Notes: generated by a model from the sequence alone, not told the origin. Positions 7,892 to 17,138 are shown, counted from the stretch's first letter. The stretch: 64,000 nt of DNA from Blastococcus haudaquaticus (GCF_900230285.1 NZ_OCNK01000003.1:62001-126000); one strand, 5' to 3'. Made by a program: numbers and translations.

Positions 7892-10800
7892 TCAGGGCGC
7901 GGTGGAGAGCGGTTCGGTCGGCCGCCGCGGGGCAGGGACGCCGTCGATCCGGGCCAGGTGCGAGTCGGCCAGTGCCACCTGGTGCGGCGAGCCGACCAGC
8001 ACGCCCTGCTCACGGGCCGCGTCCCACCACTCGCGGGCGGCGGGCAGGTCGCCGCGGCGCTCGGCGATCCGGCCGAGCAGCTCGTCGTAGGCACCCAGCG
8101 AGAGGGCCGGCGTTCCCAGGACCGCCTGCCGTCCTTCGTAGGGGAGCAGCGCCTGGACCGCCGACGCCCACTCGGGCTCGTCGCCCAGCCGCAGGGCGGA
8201 CTCGGCCTGCAGCAGGACGGCCACGTCGCTGGCCCAGTCGCGGATCCGGGTGCGTCCCCACCGCGCCCGCAACCGCCGGGCCTCGTCGACGTCTCCGGAC
8301 TCCGCCGCCGCGAGCACGGCCATCTCCTGCAGCAGCGGGCTCCCTTCGTCGCCGGTCTCGACCAGCAGCGGGATGACGTCGCCCAGCCGGCCGTCGGCGC
8401 GGCGCAGGGTGAACTGGTGCGCGGCGTAGGCGTGCCGCGCGTGCGGGGTGACGCGGCGGTAGAGCTCGTACGCCTCGGTGGTCAGCTCCTCCGCGCGATC
8501 GGCGTTGCCCCGCAGCCAGGCCAGGCCGCCGGCCTGCCACAGCACGTGCGGCCGCACCTCCGGCCCGCCCAGCGACACCGCCAGTCGCCGGGCCTCGGCG
8601 TGGTCGGCCTCGAAGCCGGCGAGGTCGGTCAGGTGCAGCCGGATCGCCGCCCGGTGCAGCCGCGCGACGAACTCCGTCCACCGCGGCAGGCCGGAACCGG
8701 CCATCGCGAGGGACTCGTCGGCGGCAGCCAGCCGCAGCTCCGCCGCTCCCGGGCGACCCCAGACCGCGAGGCAGAAGTTGTTCAGCGTCCGGCCGAGCAG
8801 CTCCGGGTCGCCGGTGCCGCGGGCGATCCCGACCGCCTGCCGGGCGGCCTGCACGCCGCGGTCGTCCGGGCTGAAGGCCAGCTCCACGCCGAGCGTGCCG
8901 AGCAGCTGGGCGGTGGTCCGTTCGTCCGCGTCGTCGGCGAGCAGGTCCTCGAGCAGCGCGACCATGTCGTCGTCCACCACGCCGTGCGGACGCCAGTTCC
9001 AGACGGTGACGCTGCCCCACACCGCCGCGGCCCGAGCCAGGCAGGCCCGGTCGTCCAGCTGCCGGGCGACCGTGATGGCCTGGGCGACGACGTCGCGGGC
9101 CTCGGTGCGGGAGCCGCTGCGCAGCAGGTCGTTGCCGAGCGCGGTCAGCAGGTCGTGCCGGGTGCGCGCGGCGTCGGGCTCGGCGGGGTCGACGAGCTCC
9201 AGCGCACGGCGGGTGTGCACCGCGGCTTCGCCGTGGGCCAGACGAGCGCGGGCGGCACGGGCGGCGGCGGTCGAGTACATCCGCGCCGGCGCCGGGCCGG
9301 TGACCGGCAGCGCCTCGACGAAGTGGTGCGCCAGCCGCTCCACGAGGGCGTCGTCCGTGGTCGTGGCGATCCGGCGCTCCAGCGCCTCGCCCAGCCGGGC
9401 GTGCAGCCGCGCCCGGCGCAGCGCGGGCAGGTCGCCGACCAGCACCTCCTGGACCAGTGCGTGGGCGAACCGCCAGCTCCACGGCCGCCGGCCCTCGACG
9501 ACCAGGCCGACCGCGACGGCGGAGTCCAGCGCGCCGAGCGCGTCCTCTGCGGGCATGCGTGCCGCCTCGAGCAGGTCCAGCGTCACCTCGCGGCCGGCCA
9601 CCGCGCACAGCTCGAGCACCTCGCGGGTCGCTGCCGGTAGCCGGGCCACCCGGGTCCGCAGCACCTCGCCGACGGACGGCGGCACGGGCACGTGGTCCAG
9701 GTGCAGGTCGTGGGCGCCCACCATCCACCGGGAGAGCTCCACGACGAAGAACGGGTTGCCGCCGGTGCGGTCGTGCACCGCGGAGGCCAGCGACCGGTCG
9801 CCGGGGGAGCCCAGCTGGGCCGCCAGCAGCGCGGCGACGTCGTCGGCGTCCAGACCGGACAGCTGCAGGCAGGTGGCCGACGGCTCCCGGGCCAGGCGGG
9901 CGAGGCAGTCGGTGACCGCCTCCGGCAGCCGCTCGCCGACGGTCCGGGCGGTGACCACGAGCAGCACCGGGGCGCGCGGGAGGTGCCGGGCGAGCAGCCC
10001 GAGCAGCTGCACCGAGGTCGTGTCGGCCCCCTGCAGGTCGTCGAGCACGACGAGCACCGGACCCGTGCCGGCCGCGGCCTTCAGCCGGCCGCGGAGGTCC
10101 TGGAACAGCCGGAAGCGGGCGGCGTCCGGGTCGTCGTCGGTCTGCGACAGCGGGGTCAGCTCCTCCTGGCCGAGCTGCTCGAGGACCTGCGTCCACGGCC
10201 ACAGTGCCGGCGCGCCGGTGTCGTCGGCGCAGCGGCTCCAGGCGACGGACCAGCCGGCCGCGCGGACGGCCTCCGCGGCGGCCTCGGCCAGCCGCGTCTT
10301 CCCGATGCCGGCCTCGCCCTGCAGGACGACGACGGCGCCACGTCCCGAGCCGACCTGCTCGGCCACGGCCTGGAGCCGGGACAGCTCGGCGCGTCGACCG
10401 ACCAGCAGCTCGCTGCCGGGGGCGAGGGACGGGGCGGGCGGCTGGGCCTTGGTCGCGGGGAGGACCGGGCGCGGCACCCGCTCCAGCAGCCGCGGATCCT
10501 GCCGCAGCACGGCCTGCTCGAGGTCGCGCAGTTCCGGGCCGGGGTCGATGCCCAGCTCGTCCCGCAGCAGCTCGGCGCACCGGCGGAGGGCTTCCAGCGC
10601 CTCGGCCTGCCGGTCGGCGGCGTAGAGGGAGGTGACCAGTCGCGCCCAGAGCCGCTCGCGCAGCGGGTGCTCGGCGACCAGGTGCTGGAGGTCGGTGACG
10701 GCGGCGTCGGCCCGCCCCGCGGCGAGCAGGGCGTCGCACCGACGCTCGCGGGCCCGCACGTGCAGCTCGGTGAGGCGCAGCCGGTCGGTGGCCGCGGCGG

Positions 10801-11248
10801 GCAGGTCGCCCAGCTCGGCGAGCGGCTCGCCCCGCCACAGGCCGAGGGCCTCGTCCAGGAGTGCGATGCCCCGCTCCGGGTCGCCGGCGCCCACGGCCCG
10901 GTCGCCCGCCTCGACCAGCTCCGGGAACCGCAGCAGGTCCAGATCCGCGGCGTCGGTACGGATCAGGTAGCCGGGCGGACGGGTCAGCAGCACGGTCGGC
11001 GCCTCGCGCGGGCCGCGTTCCGGCTCGAGCACCCGTCGGAGGTGGGAGACGTATGCCTGCAGCGTGCCGGTCACCGTCGGGGGCGGGTCCTCGCCCCACA
11101 GCGCGCCGACGATGCGGTCGATGCCGACCACGCGCCCGGGCTCGGCCAGCAGGAGGGTCAGCAGGGCGCGCGGTTTGGCCCCGCCGACGTCCAGCGGGCT
11201 GCCGTCGGGCCCCGTGACCTCGAGCGGGCCGAGGACGCGGAATGGCAC
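7892..11248 (-). CDS. SARP/AfsR-like regulator: winged helix, BTAD, ATPase and TPR-like regions
   Basis: A 1118-residue cytoplasmic transcription factor. Residues 1-95 are an OmpR-like winged helix (FRVLGPLEVTGPDG, then GGAKPRALLTLLLAEPGRVV). About 100-245 form the bacterial transcriptional activation domain. Residues 285-600 are an AAA/NACHT-like ATPase with Walker A GEAGIGKT (311-318) and Walker B VLVVLDDLQGAD. The remainder is alpha-helical, Ala/Leu-rich TPR-like sequence. The start is the GTG at 11248 giving VPFRVLGPLEV; in-frame sequence farther upstream is not conserved-looking. This architecture is that of AfsR-type activators. It is divergent from a flavoenzyme that it may control. 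Confidence 0.9.
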   Translation of the reverse strand: MPFRVLGPLEVTGPDGSPLDVGGAKPRALLTLLLAEPGRVVGIDRIVGALWGEDPPPTVTGTLQAYVSHLRRVLEPERGPREAPTVLLTRPPGYLIRTDAADLDLLRFPELVEAGDRAVGAGDPERGIALLDEALGLWRGEPLAELGDLPAAATDRLRLTELHVRARERRCDALLAAGRADAAVTDLQHLVAEHPLRERLWARLVTSLYAADRQAEALEALRRCAELLRDELGIDPGPELRDLEQAVLRQDPRLLERVPRPVLPATKAQPPAPSLAPGSELLVGRRAELSRLQAVAEQVGSGRGAVVVLQGEAGIGKTRLAEAAAEAVRAAGWSVAWSRCADDTGAPALWPWTQVLEQLGQEELTPLSQTDDDPDAARFRLFQDLRGRLKAAAGTGPVLVVLDDLQGADTTSVQLLGLLARHLPRAPVLLVVTARTVGERLPEAVTDCLARLAREPSATCLQLSGLDADDVAALLAAQLGSPGDRSLASAVHDRTGGNPFFVVELSRWMVGAHDLHLDHVPVPPSVGEVLRTRVARLPAATREVLELCAVAGREVTLDLLEAARMPAEDALGALDSAVAVGLVVEGRRPWSWRFAHALVQEVLVGDLPALRRARLHARLGEALERRIATTTDDALVERLAHHFVEALPVTGPAPARMYSTAAARAARARLAHGEAAVHTRRALELVDPAEPDAARTRHDLLTALGNDLLRSGSRTEARDVVAQAITVARQLDDRACLARAAAVWGSVTVWNWRPHGVVDDDMVALLEDLLADDADERTTAQLLGTLGVELAFSPDDRGVQAARQAVGIARGTGDPELLGRTLNNFCLAVWGRPGAAELRLAAADESLAMAGSGLPRWTEFVARLHRAAIRLHLTDLAGFEADHAEARRLAVSLGGPEVRPHVLWQAGGLAWLRGNADRAEELTTEAYELYRRVTPHARHAYAAHQFTLRRADGRLGDVIPLLVETGDEGSPLLQEMAVLAAAESGDVDEARRLRARWGRTRIRDWASDVAVLLQAESALRLGDEPEWASAVQALLPYEGRQAVLGTPALSLGAYDELLGRIAERRGDLPAAREWWDAAREQGVLVGSPHQVALADSHLARIDGVPAPRRPTEPLSTAP

Positions 11249-11308
11249 GGCCGGCGATGCTCCCAGTGCCGGCGCCCGGGCGGCACCCCTTTGCGTGCGC
11301 TGATGTGC

Positions 11309-11367
11309 GGCCCCCTGCAGGGTCCCGGGCGCGAGCTTGCGAGCGCTTGGGGGGCAGGGGGTCCTTT
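11309..11367 (-). repeat. Intergenic structured element, copy A
   Basis: On the minus strand this begins AAAGGACCCCCTGC, has the central motif CTCGCAAGCTCG, and ends GCAGGGGGCC. The ends pair as GG/CC, a bulged A, then eight pairs. Copy B lies at 17137-17193 with the same centre and bulge but different, still complementary, stem bases. It lies 61 nt upstream of the SARP-like gene, in the leader region if transcribed from farther out. Confidence 0.65.
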
Positions 11368-11432
11368 CGCAAGTCGGCCGCAAGTATCCGCCAAGGGGTC
11401 GTCGCGACTCTTCCTCCGTCCGAACGAGCTGC

Positions 11433-11475
11433 GCGGTCACCGCCGCGAGCCATCCGATCCGCGGTCACCGCCGCG
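11433..11475 (+). repeat. 15-bp direct repeat upstream of the flavoenzyme gene
   Basis: GCGGTCACCGCCGCG occurs at 11433-11447 and exactly again at 11461-11475, 28 bp apart, just upstream of the flavoenzyme start. SARP regulators bind direct repeats, so this could be a site for the divergent regulator, although 28 bp is not the classical 11-bp periodicity. The repeat is exact; the role is speculative. Confidence 0.4.
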
Positions 11476-11499
11476 GCCGCGAAGAGGAAAACCCCGCTG

Positions 11500-12942
11500 A
11501 TGAGCCTCACCGAGAAGTCCGGGCCCCTGCCGTCCGCCGTCATGGGCGACGCCGTCCTCGACACCCTCGTGCCGTCGTTCCCGGCCGGCGCGATCGACGA
11601 GCTGCGCAGCCAGGTGCACGGCCCGGTCTACGCGGCGGGCGACGACGGCATGGCCGCCGAGGTCGCCACCTGGAACGTCGCGATCCAGCACACCCCCGCC
11701 GTCGCCGTCGGTGCCACCTGCGCCGAGGACGTCTCCGCCGCCGTCACCTGGGCCGTCGCGCACGACCTGCACGTCGCCGTCCAGGCCACCGGCCACGGGC
11801 CGGTCCGGAACGCTGCCGGCTCCCTGATGATCACCACCCGGCGGATGCAGGGCACGAGCGTCGACCCCGAGCGGCGCGTAGCCCGCGTCGAGGCCGGGGT
11901 GAAGTGGAAGAAGGTCCTCGAGGCCGCCGCCGACCACGGCCTCGCCGGGCTGTGCGGCTCGACCTCCGACGTCGGCGTCGTCGGCTACACCCTCGGCGGT
12001 GGCATGGGCTCGCTCGGCCGGCGGTTCGGCTTCGCGGCCGACCACGTGCAGGCCGTCGAGCTCGTCACCGCCGACGGCCGGCTGCGCCGTCTCTCTGCCG
12101 ACAGCGAGCCCGAGCTGTTCTGGGCGGTGCGCGGCGGGAAGGGGAACTTCGGCATCGTCACCGCCATGGAGATCGACCTCGTGCCGGTCGGCTCCCTGTA
12201 CGCCGGTGGCATCTTCTTCACCGGCGACGACGCCCCTGCCCTGCTGCACCGGTTCCGCCAGTGGGCGCCGACGCTGCCCGAGGAGGTCGGCACGTCGATC
12301 GCCGTCATGCGGATGCCTCCCATGGAGGAGCTGCCCCCGCCGCTGCGCGGGCAGACCGTCGTCCACCTGCGCTACGCCTACTCGGGCACCGACCACGCCG
12401 AGGCGGAGAAGCTGCTGTCGCCGATGAAGATCCTGGGCACGATCGTCATGGGCTACGTCGGACCGATCCGCACCGACGAGATGGACTCCATCCACATGGA
12501 CCCGGTCGACCCGATGCCCGCGTGGGAGAAGGGCATGCTGCTCACCGACCTCCCCGAGGAGGCGGTCGACGCCCTGCTCGAGGCAGCCGGACCGCAGGTC
12601 GACATCCCCCTCTTCATGACCGAGATCCGGCTCATGGGTGGCGCGCTCGCCCGGCAGCCCAGGGTGCCGAACGCGGTGCCGGGCCGGAGCGGTGCCTTCG
12701 CCGTCGAGGTGGTCGGCCCCGGGATCCCGGAGCTCGCCCAGGTCGTGCCGATGGTCGGCAAGGGGGTGCTCGGGACGCTCGCCCCGTGGAAGGCCCCCGA
12801 GACGATGATCAACTTCCTGGGCGAGGTCTCCGGCCCGGAGGAGGTCGCGGCGGCCTACCTGCCCGAGACCATCGAGCGGCTGCGCGCGGTCAAGAGCCAG
12901 GTCGACCCGGCCGGGGTCTTCTCCTTCGGCCACGCCTTCTGA
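11500..12942 (+). CDS. FAD-linked oxidase, berberine-bridge-enzyme-like
   Basis: A 480-residue flavoprotein with an N-terminal PCMH-type FAD domain (about residues 50-220) and a C-terminal substrate and BBE region ending VDPAGVFSFGHAF. The likely flavin-linking His is in VQATGHGPVRNAAG. The second position, where bicovalent BBE enzymes have Cys, reads GSTSDVGVVGYTLGGG with no Cys, so a single covalent link is expected. Such oxidases act on alcohols, sugars or secondary metabolites; the substrate is unknown. ATG at 11500 follows a weak purine-rich site (AGAGGA). It is divergent from the SARP-like regulator. Confidence 0.85.
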   Translation: MSLTEKSGPLPSAVMGDAVLDTLVPSFPAGAIDELRSQVHGPVYAAGDDGMAAEVATWNVAIQHTPAVAVGATCAEDVSAAVTWAVAHDLHVAVQATGHGPVRNAAGSLMITTRRMQGTSVDPERRVARVEAGVKWKKVLEAAADHGLAGLCGSTSDVGVVGYTLGGGMGSLGRRFGFAADHVQAVELVTADGRLRRLSADSEPELFWAVRGGKGNFGIVTAMEIDLVPVGSLYAGGIFFTGDDAPALLHRFRQWAPTLPEEVGTSIAVMRMPPMEELPPPLRGQTVVHLRYAYSGTDHAEAEKLLSPMKILGTIVMGYVGPIRTDEMDSIHMDPVDPMPAWEKGMLLTDLPEEAVDALLEAAGPQVDIPLFMTEIRLMGGALARQPRVPNAVPGRSGAFAVEVVGPGIPELAQVVPMVGKGVLGTLAPWKAPETMINFLGEVSGPEEVAAAYLPETIERLRAVKSQVDPAGVFSFGHAF

Positions 12943-12998
12943 GGACGCCGGTGCCGTGGACCCCTGACCCCGGTCCGCGGCACCGGAAGGATCGACAG

Positions 12999-13060
12999 GA
13001 CGAGATCTGCACACTCGCCCGCATCAGCGCGCTGAAGGCGGCGAGTGTGCAGATCTCGTC
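12999..13060. terminator. Long perfect inverted repeat between convergent flavoenzyme genes
   Basis: Arms 12999-13019 and 13040-13060 are exact 21-nt reverse complements. The 20-nt loop contains the palindrome TCAGCGCGCTGA (13024-13035), which can extend the structure. It fills the gap between two converging genes, so a bidirectional terminator is the simplest reading. Confidence 0.7.
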
Positions 13061-13062
13061 GG

Positions 13063-14724
13063 TCACTCGGGGAGCAGGACGCCCGGGTTGCAGATGCCGT
13101 TGGGGTCGAGCCGCTCCTTGACCGCGCGCAGCACCTCGACGCCCAGCGGGCCGATCTCGCGCTCCATCCACGGGCGGTGGTCGGCCCCGACGGCGTGGTG
13201 GTGGGTGAGCGTTCCGCCAGCGCCCAGCAGTGCATCGGTGGCGGCGCGCTTGGCCGTGAGCCACTGCTGGATGGGCAGCGTCTCGTCGCGGTCGGCCAGC
13301 ACGGTCACGTACAGCGAGGCGCCGGTCGGATACCCGTGCGAGACGTGGCTCATGATCAGCGGCCGCCGCCCCGCCCGGGTCAGCGACTCGCGCAGGGCCC
13401 GGCGGACGGCGTCGTAGACGGTGGGCAGCGCCGACCACGTGGCCGCCGTCTCCAGCGTCTCCACCAGCAGGCCGCCGTCCATGAGCTGGTCGCGCAGGTA
13501 GGGGCCGTGGAACCGGTTCTTCTTCCACGCCTGGCCGACCTTCGGACCGAGCCGGATCGCGCCGCCGTCCCGGAGCGAGGCAGCGGCCGCCTTCATCCGC
13601 GCGCGCACCAGCGGAGGCAGGCCCTCCCAGCCGAGCACGAGCAGGCAGCCGTCCGCGTGACCCCGGGCCCGCAGGCTGCCGCGCAGCAGCTTCGCCCCCG
13701 TGCCGGATGCCATGAGCAGGTTGGCCCGCGTCTCGTCGGCGTCGGAGAGCCGGACGACGTCGGGCAGCAGGTCGTGGCGGGCGAGCTGCTGGAGCGCGGC
13801 GAGCCCGGCCACCCAGGAGCGGAACGACCAGCCCTCGTAGGAGCTCGTCGCCGGCTTCGGCCGCACCCGCAGGGACAGCTCGGTGATGATGCCGAGGGTC
13901 CCCTCCGACCCCAGGGCGACGCCGAGCAGGTCCGGGCCGGCCGCCGTCGCCGGGGGATGCCCCAGCTCCAGGACACCGGACGGCGTGGTCAGGGTCAGAC
14001 CGGCCACCAGCTCGTCGAAGCGGCCGACGCCGGTGCTGCTCTGCCCCGCCGACCGCGTGGCCGCGTAGCCGCCGAGGGTGGCGAACTCCCAGCTCTGCGG
14101 CAGGTGGCCGAAGGTGAGCCCGTGCTCGTCGAGCGCCTGCTCCAGCGCCGGGCCGCGCATGCCGGGGCCGACGGTCACCAGGGACGACGGCACGTCGAGC
14201 GACTGCACCGACGACATGCGGGACAGATCGACGGAGATGGACGGCCGGTCGTCGGGGTCCACGCCCGCCAGCCCGCCCACGACGCTGGTGCCCCCACCGA
14301 ACGGGACGACGACGATGCCGAGCTCGCTGCAGAGGCTCAGCAGTGCGGCGGTCTCCTCGGTGCTGCCCGGCAGGACGACCGCGCACGGTGCGTCGGACGC
14401 ATCGCCCTCTCGACGGCGGAGGAGGTCCAGGTAGCTCTTGCCCCCGGCCCGGCGCAGCCGCGACTCGCGGTCGGTGCGGACGTTGTCCTCGCCGAGCAGC
14501 TCGACCAGCCGGGTCCGGGCCTGCTCGGGGAGGCGGGACGGCCCCAGCCGGATGTCGGCGACGGCGACCGGCGGTGTCGGCCGAGGGGACCAGCCCAGCT
14601 CGCGGGTCAGGTAGCGGCGGGCGGCCTTGGGCAGCGTGTCGCTCAGGTCGCTGTCGGGCGCGCTGGACGGCAGGGGGTCGGCCGGACCCCAGCCCTGGAT
14701 CGTCAGTTCCGGCTGCGTTGCCAC
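13063..14724 (-). CDS. FAD-binding oxidase, alkyl-dihydroxyacetonephosphate synthase-like
   Basis: A 553-residue PCMH/VAO-family flavoprotein. The FAD-binding part includes VVPFGGGTSVVGGLAG and LALGSEGTLGIIT-like sequence (GVALGSEGTLGIITELSLR), and the C-terminus ends DPNGICNPGVLLPE. The His-rich THHHAVGADHRPW near residue 505 matches the active-site loop of AGPS, which exchanges the acyl chain of acyl-DHAP for a fatty alcohol in ether-lipid synthesis. Bacterial homologues may instead be glycolate/lactate-type oxidases. The GTG at 14724 is 35 nt from the divergent glpD start, and both proteins use triose phosphates or glycerol phosphate, which supports a lipid-backbone role. Confidence 0.82.
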   Translation of the reverse strand: MATQPELTIQGWGPADPLPSSAPDSDLSDTLPKAARRYLTRELGWSPRPTPPVAVADIRLGPSRLPEQARTRLVELLGEDNVRTDRESRLRRAGGKSYLDLLRRREGDASDAPCAVVLPGSTEETAALLSLCSELGIVVVPFGGGTSVVGGLAGVDPDDRPSISVDLSRMSSVQSLDVPSSLVTVGPGMRGPALEQALDEHGLTFGHLPQSWEFATLGGYAATRSAGQSSTGVGRFDELVAGLTLTTPSGVLELGHPPATAAGPDLLGVALGSEGTLGIITELSLRVRPKPATSSYEGWSFRSWVAGLAALQQLARHDLLPDVVRLSDADETRANLLMASGTGAKLLRGSLRARGHADGCLLVLGWEGLPPLVRARMKAAAASLRDGGAIRLGPKVGQAWKKNRFHGPYLRDQLMDGGLLVETLETAATWSALPTVYDAVRRALRESLTRAGRRPLIMSHVSHGYPTGASLYVTVLADRDETLPIQQWLTAKRAATDALLGAGGTLTHHHAVGADHRPWMEREIGPLGVEVLRAVKERLDPNGICNPGVLLPE

Positions 14725-14727
14725 GGC

Positions 14728-14733
14728 TACAGT
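14728..14733 (+). promoter_or_regulatory. Candidate glpD -10 box
   Basis: TACAGT sits 26 nt upstream of the glpD ATG in a 35-nt divergent spacer. It resembles the actinobacterial TAnnnT -10, predicting a short leader starting near 14740. No clear -35 is visible. Confidence 0.4.
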
Positions 14734-14759
14734 CTGCCGGTGCTGCTCCCCGAGCGATC

Positions 14760-16280
14760 ATGGTGACCGCCGCGCTGCCCGGGACGCTGTCCCCGGCCCG
14801 CCGCGCGGAGGACCTGGCCGAGCTCGCCGGTGGCTCCGTCGACGTCCTCGTGGTGGGTGGGGGAGTGACCGGCGCCGGGGTCGCCCTGGACGCCGCGAGC
14901 CGCGGCCTTTCGGTGGCCCTGCTCGAGCGCACCGACCTCGCGGCCGGCACCAGCCGGTGGTCGTCGAAGCTGGTGCACGGCGGCCTGCGGTACCTCGCGC
15001 ACGGCGAGATCGGCCTGGCGCGGGAGAGCGCCCGCGAGCGCGCCGTCCTCATGGGATCGACGGCGCCGCACCTGGTCCGGCGGCTGCCGTTCCTGGTCCC
15101 CGACGTCGCAGGGCGGGACGTGACCGCCCTGGCCGCGGCGGGCGGCCGGCTGGGCGACGCGGTGCGGCTGTCGGTGCCCGGCGGCCGCGGCTCGCTGCCC
15201 TCGACCCGGCGGGTGTCCGCCGACGAGGTGTCGCGGCTCGTCCCCGGTGTGCGGGCCGGCCGCGGCGGCGTCGTCTTCTGGGACGGGCAGCTCGTGGACG
15301 ACGCCCGGCTCGTGGTCGCGCTGACCAGGACTGCCGCTGCGTACGGCGCGCGGGTGCTCACCGGCGCGACCGTGACCGCGGTGGACGGCGCTGAGGTGCA
15401 CGCGGTCGTGGACGGGGTCTCGCTGACGCTGCGGGCCGGGGTGGTCGTGAACGCCGCCGGGGTGTGGGCGCAGCGCCTGGCGCCGTCGATCCGGCTGGTG
15501 CCGTCGCGAGGGTCGCACCTGGTGGTGCCGGGGACGCTGCTCGGCTCGCCGACGGCGGCGCTGACCGTGCCGCTGCCCGGCTCGCGGTCCCGCTACGTGT
15601 TCGCGCTGCCGCAGGCCGACGGGCTGGTCTACCTCGGCCTCACCGACGAGCCGGTCGAGGGCCCGGTGCCCGACGAGGACCCCGTGCCCAGCGACGCCGA
15701 GGTCACGCAGCTGCTCGAGACGGTCAACCAGGTGCTGGCGACGCCGCTGACCCGTGACGATCTCGTCGGCGCCTACGCGGGGTTCCGGCCCCTGGTGCTG
15801 CCCGCGTCGGCCGGCACCGGTCCCGGGGACGCGACCGCGGACCTCTCGCGCAGGCACCTGCTGACGTGGGACGGAACGGTCCTGTCCGTGGTGGGCGGGA
15901 AGCTGACCACCTACCGGGCCATGGCCGAGGAGGCGGTGGACGCCGTGGTCGCGCGCCTGGGCCGCGGTGCCGCGCGCTCGCTGACCGGTCGGCTGCCGCT
16001 GGTGGGCGCGGCGCCGCGGTCGGCGCTCGAGCGGGTGCACGCGCCCGGACGGCTCGTGGCCCGGTACGGGACGGAGGCGCCGGTCGTGGAGGCGCTCGGG
16101 CCGGCGGCCGTCGTCGCCGGGCGGCCCGAGACGGTGGGGGAGCTGCGGTTCGCCGTCCGGCACGAGGGTGCCCGGACCGTCGACGACCTGCTGGACCGGC
16201 GGACCCGCTTCGGCCTGGTGCCGGCCGAGCGGGCGCGGGCCGTGCCCGAGGCCGAGAGGGTTCTGGCCGAGGAGCTGTAG
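14760..16280 (+). CDS. glpD: Glycerol-3-phosphate dehydrogenase (FAD)
   Basis: A 506-residue respiratory flavoprotein that oxidises glycerol-3-phosphate to DHAP at the membrane. It shows the FAD fingerprint VLVVGGGVTGAGVALDAASRG (about 30-50), the GlpD signature SRWSSKLVHGGLRYL, NAAGVWAQ, and GKLTTYRAMAEEAVD toward the C-terminus, followed by a DAO_C domain. ATG at 14760; a GTG one codon later is equally possible. Divergent from the AGPS-like gene. Confidence 0.93.
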   Translation: MVTAALPGTLSPARRAEDLAELAGGSVDVLVVGGGVTGAGVALDAASRGLSVALLERTDLAAGTSRWSSKLVHGGLRYLAHGEIGLARESARERAVLMGSTAPHLVRRLPFLVPDVAGRDVTALAAAGGRLGDAVRLSVPGGRGSLPSTRRVSADEVSRLVPGVRAGRGGVVFWDGQLVDDARLVVALTRTAAAYGARVLTGATVTAVDGAEVHAVVDGVSLTLRAGVVVNAAGVWAQRLAPSIRLVPSRGSHLVVPGTLLGSPTAALTVPLPGSRSRYVFALPQADGLVYLGLTDEPVEGPVPDEDPVPSDAEVTQLLETVNQVLATPLTRDDLVGAYAGFRPLVLPASAGTGPGDATADLSRRHLLTWDGTVLSVVGGKLTTYRAMAEEAVDAVVARLGRGAARSLTGRLPLVGAAPRSALERVHAPGRLVARYGTEAPVVEALGPAAVVAGRPETVGELRFAVRHEGARTVDDLLDRRTRFGLVPAERARAVPEAERVLAEEL

Positions 16281-16340
16281 TCGTCCCATCTCCTGGGAAG
16301 GCGGTTCCACTTTATGGGATAACGGGTCCACACTGCCGTC

Positions 16341-17138
16341 GTGGACACGTACACGCACGGCCATGCGGACTCGGTGCTGCAGTCGCACCGATGGCGGACG
16401 GCGGAGAACTCGGCCGCCTACCTGCTGTCCTCCCTGCGCCCCGGGCTCGACCTGCTCGACGTCGGCTGCGGGCCCGGGACCATCACGGTCGACCTCGCCG
16501 GTCGCGTCGCCCCCGGCCGGGTGGTGGGCCTCGACGTGTCAGCCGATCCGCTCGTGGAGGCCCGCGCGGCTGCCGAGCGCGCCGGTGTGGACGTGACCTT
16601 CGAGGTCGGGAGCGTCTACGCGCTGGCCGCCGCGGACGACTCCTTCGACGTGGTGCACGCCCACCAGGTGCTGCAGCACCTCACCGATCCGGTCGCGGCG
16701 CTCCGCGAGATGGCGCGGGTCTGCCGCCCGGGCGGTGTGATCGCCGTCCGGGACGTCGACTACGCCGCCTTCGTCACCTTCCCCGCCGACCCGGGCCTGG
16801 ACCGATGGCTGGACCTGTACCACCGCGTCGCACGGGCGAACGGCGCCGAGCCCGATGCCGGGCGGCGGCTGCTGTCGTGGGCGCACGCGGCCGGGCTGCG
16901 GGACGTCACCGCGACCGCGAGCACCTACTGCTACGCCTCGGCCCGGGAGCGGGAGTGGTGGGGCCGGTCGTGGGCGGGCCGGGCGACGTCGTCGGCGTTC
17001 GCCGAGCAGGCGCTGGGCTACGGCCTGGCGACGGCGGACGACCTGGACGAGATCGCCGCGGCCTGGCTCCGGTGGTCCGAGGCCGACGACGGCTGGCTCG
17101 GCATGCTGCACGGCGAACTGCTCATCCACATCTGGTGA
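16341..17138 (+). CDS. Class I SAM-dependent methyltransferase
   Basis: A 265-residue methyltransferase of the Methyltransf_11 kind: motif I LLDVGCGPGTITVDLA (about 37-52), acidic loop VVGLDVS, motif FDVVHAHQVLQHLTDP and CRPGGVIAVRDVDYA. The substrate is unknown; the C-terminal helical part (WWGRSWAGR) is seen in UbiE-like small-molecule methyltransferases. GTG at 16341 follows an AT-rich patch (TTTATGGGATAAC, 16311-16323) with a possible -10 GATAAC. TCCCAT (16284-16289) and ATGGGA (16314-16319) form a loose inverted repeat. Element B of the intergenic repeat begins at its stop codon. Confidence 0.88.
   Translation: MDTYTHGHADSVLQSHRWRTAENSAAYLLSSLRPGLDLLDVGCGPGTITVDLAGRVAPGRVVGLDVSADPLVEARAAAERAGVDVTFEVGSVYALAAADDSFDVVHAHQVLQHLTDPVAALREMARVCRPGGVIAVRDVDYAAFVTFPADPGLDRWLDLYHRVARANGAEPDAGRRLLSWAHAAGLRDVTATASTYCYASAREREWWGRSWAGRATSSAFAEQALGYGLATADDLDEIAAAWLRWSEADDGWLGMLHGELLIHIW

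Noticed and set aside
8010-11564. A 1184-residue minus-strand frame over the SARP-like gene
   Set aside because: Arg/Pro/Gly-rich shadow; the overlapping frame ending at 7892 contains winged-helix, BTAD and Walker motifs.
12890-15361. An 823-residue minus-strand frame over the AGPS-like and glpD genes
   Set aside because: It covers two divergent recognisable genes and shows only biased composition.
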